This document shows, in pieces, positions 8,181 to 15,592 of a stretch of DNA of 22,176 bases (position 1 is its first letter; every line of letters begins with the position of its first letter). Position numbers and translations under genes: made by a program. The notes beneath the pieces were generated by a model. It was not told the DNA's origin, searched no databases, and worked only from the letters and a program-made list of their open reading frames with translations. The stretch comes from Anaerolineales bacterium. GTDB taxonomy: Bacteria; Chloroflexota; Anaerolineae; Anaerolineales; UBA4823. The DNA is taken from the NCBI GenBank assembly GCA_016932955.1, contig JAFGBV010000025.1, positions 1-22,176 on the forward strand, read 5' to 3'.

Positions 8181-9314
8181 TTAACCGACTAAACCATCCT
8201 GGTGAGTGGATTTGCGACGCATGCGACCCAGCACCCACACTACGAGCAAGCCCAAGGCTGCACCGATAGCAGCCGCGGCGATCATTTTGCTCTGCGCGGT
8301 CGAGAGAGAGATTGCTGGCTGCCCAGGGGTTGTTGATTGGCTTGTAGCCATCCAGGCAAAGGTTTCCGATAATCTTTGCTTGATCGGTCGCGGCTGCCAG
8401 CCTAATACTCTGCGGGCTTTATCAGCGCTGGCGATATAAGTGGCGCCAATCACGCGCACAGCGTCGGGGCTGAGCATTTCTGGCCAGGGTAGGGAACGAC
8501 TGAGGAATTCAGAAAGAGGCAGGAGAATTCTAAGGAAGCGGGAGTGGATGTAAGCCAGGGGCGGGTGTTTCCCGCTGGCTGAGGCGCACAGGTTGATGAA
8601 TTGCCGGAACGATAGCGCTGGACCGGCAAGGATGTAAGATTCCCCCAACTGGCCTTTCTCGGCAGCGAGCAGGTGGCCTTCGGCAATATCGTCCACGTGC
8701 ACAAAAGTCAGCATGGTATCGGGGCCGGGGAAAAGCGGCAGCCAACCCCGGTAGTAGGCTTGCATGAGTTGACCGACCAGGCTGTGATCACCAGGACCAT
8801 AAACCGCTCCGGGCATAACGATGATGATGGGAGCGCCCTGGGCAATCAGAGGCAGGGCAACATCGTAATGTGCCTGCCATTTGGTTCGATCATAGTTGGT
8901 GATAAAAGCCTGCTCGGCTGGCATGTGGTAGGTTTCATCTACAATTTTTCCATGTGTATCACCCAGCACGGCGATGGTGCTGGTGTAAACGATCTTGGGG
9001 ATTTTGAGTTCATGTGCCAGGTTGAGCACAATCCGCGTGCCCTCCACGTTGATCTTTTTAGCCAGGGCTTGATCATGGGAGCCAAGTTTATACCAGGCAG
9101 CGATATGGAATACGAGATCGCAACCTTGCATTGCTGACCGCATGGATTCGCTCTCGGTGATATCCCCCATGACCGGGTGCGCCCCCATCTCAGCCAGGAC
9201 GGCTGCTGCCTGTTCAGAGCGGACGAGGGCAAATACTTCGTCACCGCGAGCAAGCAGTTTGCGCACCACCCACCCGCCGATAAAACCTGTTGATCCTGTG
9301 ATGAATACTTTCAT
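8181..9314 (-). CDS. NAD-dependent epimerase/dehydratase (extended SDR) with C-terminal membrane anchor
   Basis: 377 aa. The N-terminus MKVFITGSTGFIGG carries the TGxxGxxG nucleotide-binding motif at residues 6-13. D51 in MGDIT, the TSTIAV strand at about 111-116 and the YxxxK catalytic pair Y141/K145 (YDRTK) follow the extended short-chain dehydrogenase pattern. The overall look is that of dihydroflavonol-reductase-like or hopanoid-associated sugar epimerase (HpnA-like) proteins; the substrate cannot be assigned. Near residues 344-362 is an alanine/leucine-rich hydrophobic helix followed by RMRRKS, suggesting a tail anchor with a cytoplasmic catalytic domain. The ATG at 9314 is chosen because AGGAG lies 6 nt upstream; an in-frame start 12 codons further up (9350) has no such site and precedes the conserved fold. 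It sits 51 nt after the ABC permease gene and 4 nt before the double-VWA gene. Confidence 0.9.
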   Translation of the reverse strand: MKVFITGSTGFIGGWVVRKLLARGDEVFALVRSEQAAAVLAEMGAHPVMGDITESESMRSAMQGCDLVFHIAAWYKLGSHDQALAKKINVEGTRIVLNLAHELKIPKIVYTSTIAVLGDTHGKIVDETYHMPAEQAFITNYDRTKWQAHYDVALPLIAQGAPIIIVMPGAVYGPGDHSLVGQLMQAYYRGWLPLFPGPDTMLTFVHVDDIAEGHLLAAEKGQLGESYILAGPALSFRQFINLCASASGKHPPLAYIHSRFLRILLPLSEFLSRSLPWPEMLSPDAVRVIGATYIASADKARRVLGWQPRPIKQRLSETFAWMATSQSTTPGQPAISLSTAQSKMIAAAAIGAALGLLVVWVLGRMRRKSTHQDGLVG

Positions 9315-9365
9315 GGTGTTCTCCTGTAAGGAATTGGGATCTGAGAGCAAATCCCTGGATGATGA

Positions 9366-10151
9366 CTATACCTGTCTCCATTCCATTTTCATTAATGCCA
9401 GCCAGAAAAACAACGCACTGAACAGGCAGAGCACCAGCAGATCGACTATGATCTGAGGGGTCAACGGCCCCAGCAGAGTCTGGCGCAATGCAGATGCGGC
9501 GTATGTGGCCGGGCTGAGGCGCCCCAGCAGGATCATAAATTGGGGAAGCTGCTCAGGTGGAATTACAACCGGGCCCAGGCCAACGGCTATGAAGGTTACC
9601 AGCAAGCTGATCGGGCCAGATTCTTCGGGCGTGCGGGTGCTGACTCCGATCCAGGCGCCGATTCCAGCCATAGGAATGGCAATCAGGGGAATGGCAACAA
9701 GCAGGATCGGATGTGGATGAATTGAGATGCCCAGGTAGAGGCTGCCTGCTACGATAATGATCAGTAATGATGGGATGGATAAAATGAGATAGGAAACGAC
9801 AGTTGCCAGCACCAGTGTAAAGCGCTGGATCGGCAGTGATGCAAAGTAGCTGAATGTGCCCTTTGTGCGCATGAAAGCGAAGTTTGAACAGACTTTACCC
9901 TGAATCTCAAACATCAGCGACATTACCAGGTTGCCAGTGAGAATGTAGCCGAGGACCTGAGCGCCAGACTGGCGGGCAAAGAGTCCCAAGGCGGCGATAC
10001 TGACCAGAGGGGCAATCATGCCGGTGATGAGCATGCTGCGCCAGGACCAGCGATAATTGGAAAGCTGGATGAGGGTCAGATCAAGGATCTGCACAGGCAG
10101 CGCTTGCGGCTTAAGCCTGGGGAAAATCTGGCTCTGTTGATTGACGGGCAT
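9366..10151 (-). CDS. ABC-2 type transporter permease
   Basis: 261 aa from the ATG at 10151. Six hydrophobic segments are visible at about residues 40-58, 68-85, 113-137, 145-170, 180-198 and 235-253, the usual number for ABC-2 permeases. The stretch LSPATYAASALRQTLLGPL between segments 5 and 6 matches the conserved ABC-2 signature region. The protein should form the membrane channel for the ATPase encoded just upstream and act as an exporter; cargo is unknown. The chosen start overlaps the ATPase gene by 41 nt, with GGAGG about 15 nt upstream, which is a long spacing. A GTG about 19 codons downstream, beyond the ATPase stop, is an alternative. A longer open frame to 10277 is only out-of-frame reading of the ATPase gene. 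Confidence 0.87.
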   Translation of the reverse strand: MPVNQQSQIFPRLKPQALPVQILDLTLIQLSNYRWSWRSMLITGMIAPLVSIAALGLFARQSGAQVLGYILTGNLVMSLMFEIQGKVCSNFAFMRTKGTFSYFASLPIQRFTLVLATVVSYLILSIPSLLIIIVAGSLYLGISIHPHPILLVAIPLIAIPMAGIGAWIGVSTRTPEESGPISLLVTFIAVGLGPVVIPPEQLPQFMILLGRLSPATYAASALRQTLLGPLTPQIIVDLLVLCLFSALFFWLALMKMEWRQV

Positions 10152-11043
10152 AATACAGGTAAAGGTCCTCCAGGGTGGCTGAAAAGAGACGGAAATCGTC
10201 GATCTGTTCGAGCTGTAATTGGCTGAGGGTGAGGAAAGCCTGGTCGCGGTGCAGGTAGACCAGCCAGCGTCCTGCATCCAGGGTGATTGGTGTTAGCCCT
10301 GGTGGAAGGCGAGGGGGTTGGTTGGGTGAAAAGAATATCTCCAAACGCAGACTCTGATCAACCAGTGCCTTCAGTTCACCAGGTTTTCCAATGGCTACGA
10401 GCTGCCCGTGACGCATGATCCCAACGCGTTGGATGATTTTTTCTGCTTCAATGGCGTCGTGGGTGATAAAGATGATGGTGATGCCATGATGCTGGTTGAG
10501 TTTGCGTAGAACATCCCACACTTGCTTACGGCGGACGGGATCGAGGTCATTGGTAGGCTCGTCTAAGATCAACACCGGTGGCGAGCCTGCCATGGCTACG
10601 GAGAGAAGGAGGAGCCGCCGCTGCCCGCCCGAGAGGTGCTGGTTGTTCATGTGGCGCAGGTCTTGTATGTTCCAGAGTTCCAGCAGGCGGTCACATTCCT
10701 GGCGCGCCTGCCTGCGGGTGAAGCCGCGCAGGTGGGCAGTGAAATAAAGGGCTTCTGAAACAGTGAGATTATTGAGGGCGAGACCATCCTGAGGCATGTA
10801 GCCCACATACCTTGAAACGAGCAAGGGGTCACTATCCACAGGTTGGCCGAGGAGGGTGATGCTGCCGGATGTGGCGCGCAACAGGTTAGCCATCTGCTTG
10901 ACTAAGGTGCTCTTCCCGGCGCCATTGTCGCCCAGGATGCCGAAGATCTCTCCACTTTGGATCTGGAGGTTGATATCCCTGTTGGCGGGCAACGATTGCC
11001 CGGGATATTGTTTTGTCAGGCTTTGGATATTGTAAATATTCAT
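10111..11043 (-). CDS. ABC transporter ATP-binding protein (ABC-2 exporter family)
   Basis: 310 aa with all nucleotide-binding motifs: Walker A GDNGAGKST (residues 38-46), Q-loop MPQDG (Q85), signature LSGGQ (137-141), Walker B VLILDEPTNDLDP (157-169) and switch His in ITHD (H195). The C-terminal 90 residues form the accessory region common in ATPases paired with ABC-2 permeases. It should power the permease encoded immediately downstream. ATG 11043 is the start because its ATGA overlaps the TGA of the BatA-like gene by 4 nt, a translational-coupling arrangement, and because homologous sequence starts there. The in-frame extension to 11181 is reading through the BatA-like gene. Which molecule is exported is not evident. 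Confidence 0.93.
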   Translation of the reverse strand: MNIYNIQSLTKQYPGQSLPANRDINLQIQSGEIFGILGDNGAGKSTLVKQMANLLRATSGSITLLGQPVDSDPLLVSRYVGYMPQDGLALNNLTVSEALYFTAHLRGFTRRQARQECDRLLELWNIQDLRHMNNQHLSGGQRRLLLLSVAMAGSPPVLILDEPTNDLDPVRRKQVWDVLRKLNQHHGITIIFITHDAIEAEKIIQRVGIMRHGQLVAIGKPGELKALVDQSLRLEIFFSPNQPPRLPPGLTPITLDAGRWLVYLHRDQAFLTLSQLQLEQIDDFRLFSATLEDLYLYYARQSTEPDFPQA

Positions 11044-12995
11044 TGGCCCGACCTGGAGGCAGGGGTAAAGGGATGCGGGTGGGCGTGTTTCTGCGTAGTG
11101 GATTGGGGCGTGCTGCGGCGGTGATAAACCCACCATTCGAGCATTAAAACACAAAGGGCGATAGCAGCTAGCCAGGGCCAAATCTCACGCAGGCTGAGAC
11201 GGTCTTCGCTGGAGGAAGCGATTGCAGCACGGCCGACCTGGATACTGGCAGACGGCTGGATATTGGATTCGTAAGGGTCAAACAGGTTTACGGCAAAGAA
11301 ATCTGCCTGGGATTGGTTTGCCCCCAGATAGTTCACGGCGTAAACACCCAATTCGCCCGTTTCCGTGAACAGCGCCCCGCTTTCTTCGGGTAAGAGTGAA
11401 TAAACTTTTCCGGAGGGTGAGGCGATGGCGATTTGAGTGGTATCTGGCCCGGGCATTATGCTCAGGCTTTCTCCGGGCCGGAGACCATTAGGCGCATCGA
11501 AAGCCTGGGAGGGGAGCAGGTAGCTGATGAGATTGGCAAACAGGATAGGGAAAGCAACCTGAAGCGGCAAATCGGAATCGTGCAGGTCAAAGGCGAACAC
11601 CGCAATACGGCGGCCGCTGGCTTGGCCGGCAAAGATGAGCGGTTTTCCCTGCGCCTGCACCAGGGTCTCTGCCCACACGGGAGGCTCGATCTGGCTTGCC
11701 TTAGCAATGTGCACATTGCCCCAGTCCACAAACTGGGTGAGTGGGTGCTGCATGATCTGGCTGCCAGTGGAGATATCCAGGCTGCCGGAGATATCAAATA
11801 GGGGGTTGGATGGCGGGTTGATCAGCAACAGGCTGCCTGAGGGCAATTCCTCTCCAATTGGCCAGGTACCATCGAATACATAGAGATCAAAGGGGTCGCT
11901 GGTTAGCTTGAAGCCTCCCTGCTCATCTGGCAATGCCCGGAAGGGCACCACACCGGGCATTGCAGTGAGCACCTGCTCCAGGAAGAAATTACCAGGTGAG
12001 ATCAACAGGGTCCGGCCAGTGCGCGGTGGTTGATAGGATGCGTAGGCGACATCATCGAGTGATAAAGCATCGAGGGGTTGATTGGGCCGAGCCGGATCAG
12101 AGAGCTGTGCCTGGTAAATAGCGGGAGACTGGGAGAGGCCGGTGAAGATGACGGGCAGACTTTCTCCGCCTGGAACAGATACCTGCTGGGCAGAGAACAA
12201 TGCTCCGCCGACATAAAGGGAGAGGATTGCCTGGCGCTCTGCCTGCCCAAAGTTTGAGATACTGGCGAATAACTCAGCCCCAGACCCAGTAGAGCGTAGC
12301 GCCAGGGCGCTGATAGCCAGGTTTTCTCCACTGACGCCAATCGACACGTAACGCACCTCGCCAGGTAAGGGGGGCAGGCTTTCATCTGGAAGCCCTCCAT
12401 CAGAGAGGATCACAATGGTAACACGATCATTTTTAGTGGAACTGCTGGTGACGGCGGCGGCGCTGGCGGCAAGCGCAAAGGCAGCCTGCCAGTCAGCTTT
12501 GCCGGAAGTCACGGAGGCAGAATCGATGGCGCGCCGCAGGCTGAGCTTATCATTTTCGCTGGAGGCAAGGATCAGCGGCTGCCGGCCTACGAGGATGATT
12601 GTCATCCGGTCATCGCCGCTAAGATTGTCAACCAGGGTGTGTGCTGCCGACCGGGCGCTTTCAAAACGCGAGGGTGAAACATCGATGGTATTCATGGAAG
12701 CGGAGGCATCCAACAAAATGATCACTGATCCGGCTGCCACACTTGGGGAGGGGATGGCAGGGCGGGCAAGCGCCAGTATAAGGGCGGCCAGGATGAGCAA
12801 CTGCAAGAGCAGGAGCAGGCTGCGGCGCAATCGCTGCCAGGGGGTGTTAGCCTGCCGGTCGCGCAACAGCGCTTGCCAGAGCAGGGTGGAAGATACTTCC
12901 ACCTGACGGCGGCGAAGCTTGAGCATATAAAGCAGCAGGATAGGCAAGGCGATAAGGCCTAGCAGCAGGAAAATTGGGCTGAGAAGGTTCATCAT
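11040..12995 (-). CDS. BatA-like VWA membrane protein
   Basis: 651 aa. The N-terminus has the classical BatA layout: a hydrophobic helix at about residues 5-24, a basic cytoplasmic loop (KLRRRQVEVSSTLLWQALLR and a further RLRRS), a second helix at 59-78 ending in ARPA, then a VWA domain. The MIDAS motif DASAS (D96, S98, S100) and distal LSDGG (D199) are present, but the usual threonine position is occupied by A167 (SGKADW). Residues 210-600 are a large beta-rich, presumably exoplasmic region. A C-terminal helix lies at about 606-625, followed by a short His/Pro/Ser tail. BatA-type proteins are linked to aerotolerance operons and MoxR chaperones; the role here is unknown. ATG codons at 12995 and 12992 are both possible starts. 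It is the first gene of the minus-strand cluster. Confidence 0.9.
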   Translation of the reverse strand: MMNLLSPIFLLLGLIALPILLLYMLKLRRRQVEVSSTLLWQALLRDRQANTPWQRLRRSLLLLLQLLILAALILALARPAIPSPSVAAGSVIILLDASASMNTIDVSPSRFESARSAAHTLVDNLSGDDRMTIILVGRQPLILASSENDKLSLRRAIDSASVTSGKADWQAAFALAASAAAVTSSSTKNDRVTIVILSDGGLPDESLPPLPGEVRYVSIGVSGENLAISALALRSTGSGAELFASISNFGQAERQAILSLYVGGALFSAQQVSVPGGESLPVIFTGLSQSPAIYQAQLSDPARPNQPLDALSLDDVAYASYQPPRTGRTLLISPGNFFLEQVLTAMPGVVPFRALPDEQGGFKLTSDPFDLYVFDGTWPIGEELPSGSLLLINPPSNPLFDISGSLDISTGSQIMQHPLTQFVDWGNVHIAKASQIEPPVWAETLVQAQGKPLIFAGQASGRRIAVFAFDLHDSDLPLQVAFPILFANLISYLLPSQAFDAPNGLRPGESLSIMPGPDTTQIAIASPSGKVYSLLPEESGALFTETGELGVYAVNYLGANQSQADFFAVNLFDPYESNIQPSASIQVGRAAIASSSEDRLSLREIWPWLAAIALCVLMLEWWVYHRRSTPQSTTQKHAHPHPFTPASRSGQ

Positions 12996-13009
12996 TCACC
13001 AGATAATGA

Positions 13010-13015
13010 ATTATA
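13010..13015 (-). promoter_or_regulatory. Candidate -10 box for the minus-strand cluster
   Basis: A perfect TATAAT is read on the minus strand, 14 nt before the ATG at 12995. Transcription would begin about 8 nt upstream of the start codon, giving a leaderless-like or very short leader. No convincing -35 hexamer sits 16-18 nt upstream; the nearest TTGAAA is 29 nt away. This is a tentative call. Confidence 0.35.
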
Positions 13016-13068
13016 CCTTTCTGATCGTGGGTGGGTGGGGGCTTTTTCAAGAGTGCTCCTTAAAAACC

Positions 13069-13097
13069 TTGCATCTCGCTGGTTTCCATGCTACAAT
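13069..13097 (+). promoter_or_regulatory. Sigma-70-type promoter for the nusA operon (P1)
   Basis: TTGCAT at 13069-13074 and TACAAT at 13092-13097 are separated by 17 nt, the optimal spacing. TG at 13089-13090 forms an extended -10. Transcription would start near 13104 and leave a leader of about 108 nt before nusA, containing the inverted repeat at 13134-13158. Confidence 0.7.
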
Positions 13098-13133
13098 TCA
13101 ATCTGCTTAGGGTTTGAAGATGACGCACGTTGC

Positions 13134-13158
13134 GAAAAGTGGGCACTCCCCACTTTTC
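13134..13158. promoter_or_regulatory. Perfect inverted repeat in the nusA leader (operator or attenuator)
   Basis: GAAAAGTGGG and CCCACTTTTC form a perfect 10-bp stem around a 5-nt loop CACTC, followed by TT. The A-tract, GC core and T-tract layout looks like an intrinsic terminator readable from either strand. It lies between promoter P1 and the -10 box at 13164, so it could terminate P1 transcripts (attenuation) or bind a dimeric regulator over the second promoter. Neither role is proven. Confidence 0.6.
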
Positions 13159-13163
13159 TTGCG

Positions 13164-13169
13164 TATAAT
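13164..13169 (+). promoter_or_regulatory. Second candidate -10 box for nusA (P2)
   Basis: A perfect TATAAT lies 42 nt before the nusA start, with TG four bases upstream. The position expected for a -35 box reads GGGCAC, which is poor, and coincides with the centre of the inverted repeat. It could be an activator-dependent or repressed promoter; confidence is modest. Confidence 0.4.
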
Positions 13170-13211
13170 GCCCGCTACTGAATAGGAATGTGGTTTGGAG
13201 ATGTTGGAAGG

Positions 13212-15194
13212 ATGAAAAACGAGTTTGTTCTAGCCTTTAATGAGGTCCTCGAAGAGAAGGGACTACCGCGTGAGGTGGTTATCGAGGCCTTAGAAGCGGC
13301 GATGATATCTGCCTATCGCCGGGCAGTCAATGCATCTGGAGCGCAGCACGTCGAGGCAAAGATTGATCTCGAAACTGGCAAGGTCGTAATCCATGCTGAG
13401 AAAGAGGTCGTTGAGGATGTGCAGGATGAGCGCACAGAAGTTACGTTAAAACAGGCATGTCAGGTGAACCCGGAAGCGCAGCTTGGGGATATGGTGGTGG
13501 TCGAGACCACGCCCAAAGATTTCGGGCGTGTGGCTGCGCAGACTGCCCGCCAGGTAATCCAGCAACGTATCCGGGAGGCCGAACGCGACTCGCAGACGCA
13601 GCACTATGCCAAGCAGGTTGGTGAGATTGTCAGCGGCGTTATCCAAGCGATCACCCCGCAGGGAATCACATTAGGCCTTGACATGAAGGCGGAAGGAATC
13701 TTGCCGCGTAACCAACAAATCCCCGGAGAACGCTACCGCGTTCATGACCGCGTGCAGTCGTTGCTATTAGAGGTGAAACAAACACCACGCGGGCCGCAGA
13801 TCATTCTTTCACGCTCTCACCGTAACTTCCTGCGTCGCTTGCTTGAAAATGAGGTGCCAGAGATTTACCATGGTCTGGTGGAGATTCGCTCGATTGCACG
13901 CGAGCCGGGGCAGCGCTCGAAGGTTGCAGTTGCTGCTTTGCAGCCAGCAGTAGACCCTGTGGGGGCATGTGTGGGTATTCGCGGCGTACGCATCCAGGCG
14001 ATTGTGCGTGAATTGAATGATGAGAAGATCGATGTTATCGAGTACGATACCGACCCGTCAGCGTATATTGCCAAGGCGCTCAGCCCAGCGCGCGTCACAG
14101 GCGTTTACCTGAACGAGCATGCCAAGGGAGCAAAGACGGCAACAGTTGTAGTGATGGATGACCAACTTAGCCTGGCAATTGGGCGGGATGGACAGAATGC
14201 CCGCCTGGCAGCTAAACTGACCTCCTGGCGCATTGATATCAAGAGCCTGATGGAGGCTGCTACAGACGCAATCAATCAGTTACAGAACAATCCTGATTAT
14301 GCCTTCCTGGCAGCCAGCGAAGAAGAGAATGTGCCTCGTGTAGAAGCAGTGCTGGCCAAGAAGGCTGAAGGACGTTCAATTCCACCTGAGGAATACCAAA
14401 TGCTCAGCCAGTTTGTGGACCGTGTGGAGCGTGGGTTGATCACCCGCCGCACTGCCGAGAAGCGTGCTGAGGAAGAAATCCGTAAGGCTGCACGGGCAAC
14501 CATTCCCGATGCGGCGTTTGAGATGCCGCTGGAGAACCTGGGGCTTTCGGAGCGTGTGTTCGGCATGATCCAGGAGGCTGGATACCATACCATTGGCGAC
14601 TTGATGCTACAAATGGCGATTGATTCGGATGCAATCCTGCGCATTAACGGGGTTGGCCCCAAGACAATGACGGAGATCAATGAGCGACTGGCTGGGGTGT
14701 CCTTCCCTTCGGTTGAGGAAGAAGCGCCACAGGTTGTTGAGCCAGAGGTGATTGAGGTTGTGCAGCCCGCGGAAGAGCTCGTATCAGTGTTTGCCGAAGA
14801 GGCCGAAGCACAGCCGAGTGAAGAGCCGATCCCAGTGGAATTGCCGGTGAGTCTACCTGAGATGGTAGAACCGGCTATGCAGGTGGAAGCGCTAACACCC
14901 GTTGAAGCGGAAGCGGTGGCAACGGCTGGCATTGGAGAAGAATCCGCAACTGAGAGCGAACCCAGCCTGGATGATCTCTTTAGCCTAAAGCTGGACGAGA
15001 TTGTAGTTGGCGATGAGGATGAGGAAGATGACGAGGAGGATACAGGAAAACCTGGAGATCCTTCGAAGAAGAAAAAGAAGAAGGCAAAGAAGAAGAGTTT
15101 CGTTGAGGTTACATACGATCCCGATCGGGATGTCACCCTTGTCAAGCGCAAGCGTAAGCGTGGTGAGGACTGGGGCAACGAATGGGATTTTTAG
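13212..15194 (+). CDS. nusA: Transcription termination/antitermination factor NusA
   Basis: 660 aa. Binds RNA polymerase and nascent RNA, modulating pausing, termination and antitermination. Domains: the NusA N-terminal RNAP-binding domain (about 1-125, [16 protein letters not shown]), S1 (132-200), KH1 with [12 protein letters not shown] (251-262), KH2 with [12 protein letters not shown] (324-335), then a helix-hairpin-helix module resembling the E. coli acidic repeats or alpha-CTD (about 440-496, LENLGLSER and INGVGPKT). Residues 500-660 form a Glu/Pro/Val-rich linker, an acidic cluster (601-610), a lysine cluster (619-628) and the terminal sequence [16 protein letters not shown] 13212 is preferred to ATG 13188 because family members begin at MKNEF and GGAG lies 11 nt upstream. 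It is the first gene of the operon; rimP is absent upstream. Confidence 0.96.
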   Translation: MKNEFVLAFNEVLEEKGLPREVVIEALEAAMISAYRRAVNASGAQHVEAKIDLETGKVVIHAEKEVVEDVQDERTEVTLKQACQVNPEAQLGDMVVVETTPKDFGRVAAQTARQVIQQRIREAERDSQTQHYAKQVGEIVSGVIQAITPQGITLGLDMKAEGILPRNQQIPGERYRVHDRVQSLLLEVKQTPRGPQIILSRSHRNFLRRLLENEVPEIYHGLVEIRSIAREPGQRSKVAVAALQPAVDPVGACVGIRGVRIQAIVRELNDEKIDVIEYDTDPSAYIAKALSPARVTGVYLNEHAKGAKTATVVVMDDQLSLAIGRDGQNARLAAKLTSWRIDIKSLMEAATDAINQLQNNPDYAFLAASEEENVPRVEAVLAKKAEGRSIPPEEYQMLSQFVDRVERGLITRRTAEKRAEEEIRKAARATIPDAAFEMPLENLGLSERVFGMIQEAGYHTIGDLMLQMAIDSDAILRINGVGPKTMTEINERLAGVSFPSVEEEAPQVVEPEVIEVVQPAEELVSVFAEEAEAQPSEEPIPVELPVSLPEMVEPAMQVEALTPVEAEAVATAGIGEESATESEPSLDDLFSLKLDEIVVGDEDEEDDEEDTGKPGDPSKKKKKKAKKKSFVEVTYDPDRDVTLVKRKRKRGEDWGNEWDF

Positions 15195-15224
15195 TGTTCA
15201 GGCTGTAACAATCAGGAAGGTTGT

Positions 15225-15527
15225 GTGCCTCGCAAAACTGGTAGAAGAAAACATTTGCCGCAGCGCACCTGTGTGGGTTGCCGGGAAGTGTTGTCGAAAC
15301 GAGCATTGATACGGATTGTCCGCGGTCCCCAGGGTGTGCAGGTTGACCCTACGGGCAAACTGGCTGGCAGGGGAGCTTACCTCCATAACCAGCGCTCCTG
15401 TTGGGAGCGCGCTTTGAGGGGGGCGCTAGCCCAGGCTTTGAGAACTGAGTTAACAGCTGATGAGCGGGAACGCCTGCTGGCTTATGCATCATCCTTGACA
15501 GAAGAGGACCAAAATATGAGCGAGTGA
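15225..15527 (+). CDS. ylxR: YlxR/RnpM family RNA-binding protein
   Basis: 100 aa, the usual size of the DUF448/YlxR family. The signature RTCVGCR lies at about residues 14-20 and the later GRGAYLH is also typical. In Bacillus the homologue (RnpM) binds RNase P RNA and modulates its activity; that role is carried over here by family membership only. The GTG start at 15225 is supported by AGGAAGG at 15214-15220, 4 nt upstream. It lies 30 nt after nusA and 65 nt before infB, its standard position in this operon. No ylxQ (L7Ae-like) gene follows it. Confidence 0.93.
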   Translation: MPRKTGRRKHLPQRTCVGCREVLSKRALIRIVRGPQGVQVDPTGKLAGRGAYLHNQRSCWERALRGALAQALRTELTADERERLLAYASSLTEEDQNMSE

Positions 15528-15592
15528 TATTTCCTGCCTCATCCGCTCATGGGGCGCAGGACATATTTAGAGATGGAATTTAGGAGGTACCT

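Noticed and set aside
10152..10277. Upstream extension of the ABC permease
   Set aside because: These 42 codons overlap the ATPase gene out of frame and are unlike a transporter N-terminus.
11044..11181. Upstream extension of the ABC ATPase
   Set aside because: It lies inside the BatA-like gene, and the ATGA overlap at 11040-11043 gives a better start.
14297..15178. A 293-codon minus-strand open frame rich in Ser and Phe runs
   Set aside because: It lies entirely antisense to nusA, and its Ser/Phe tracts are the reverse reading of the Glu/Asp and Lys codons of the NusA tail.
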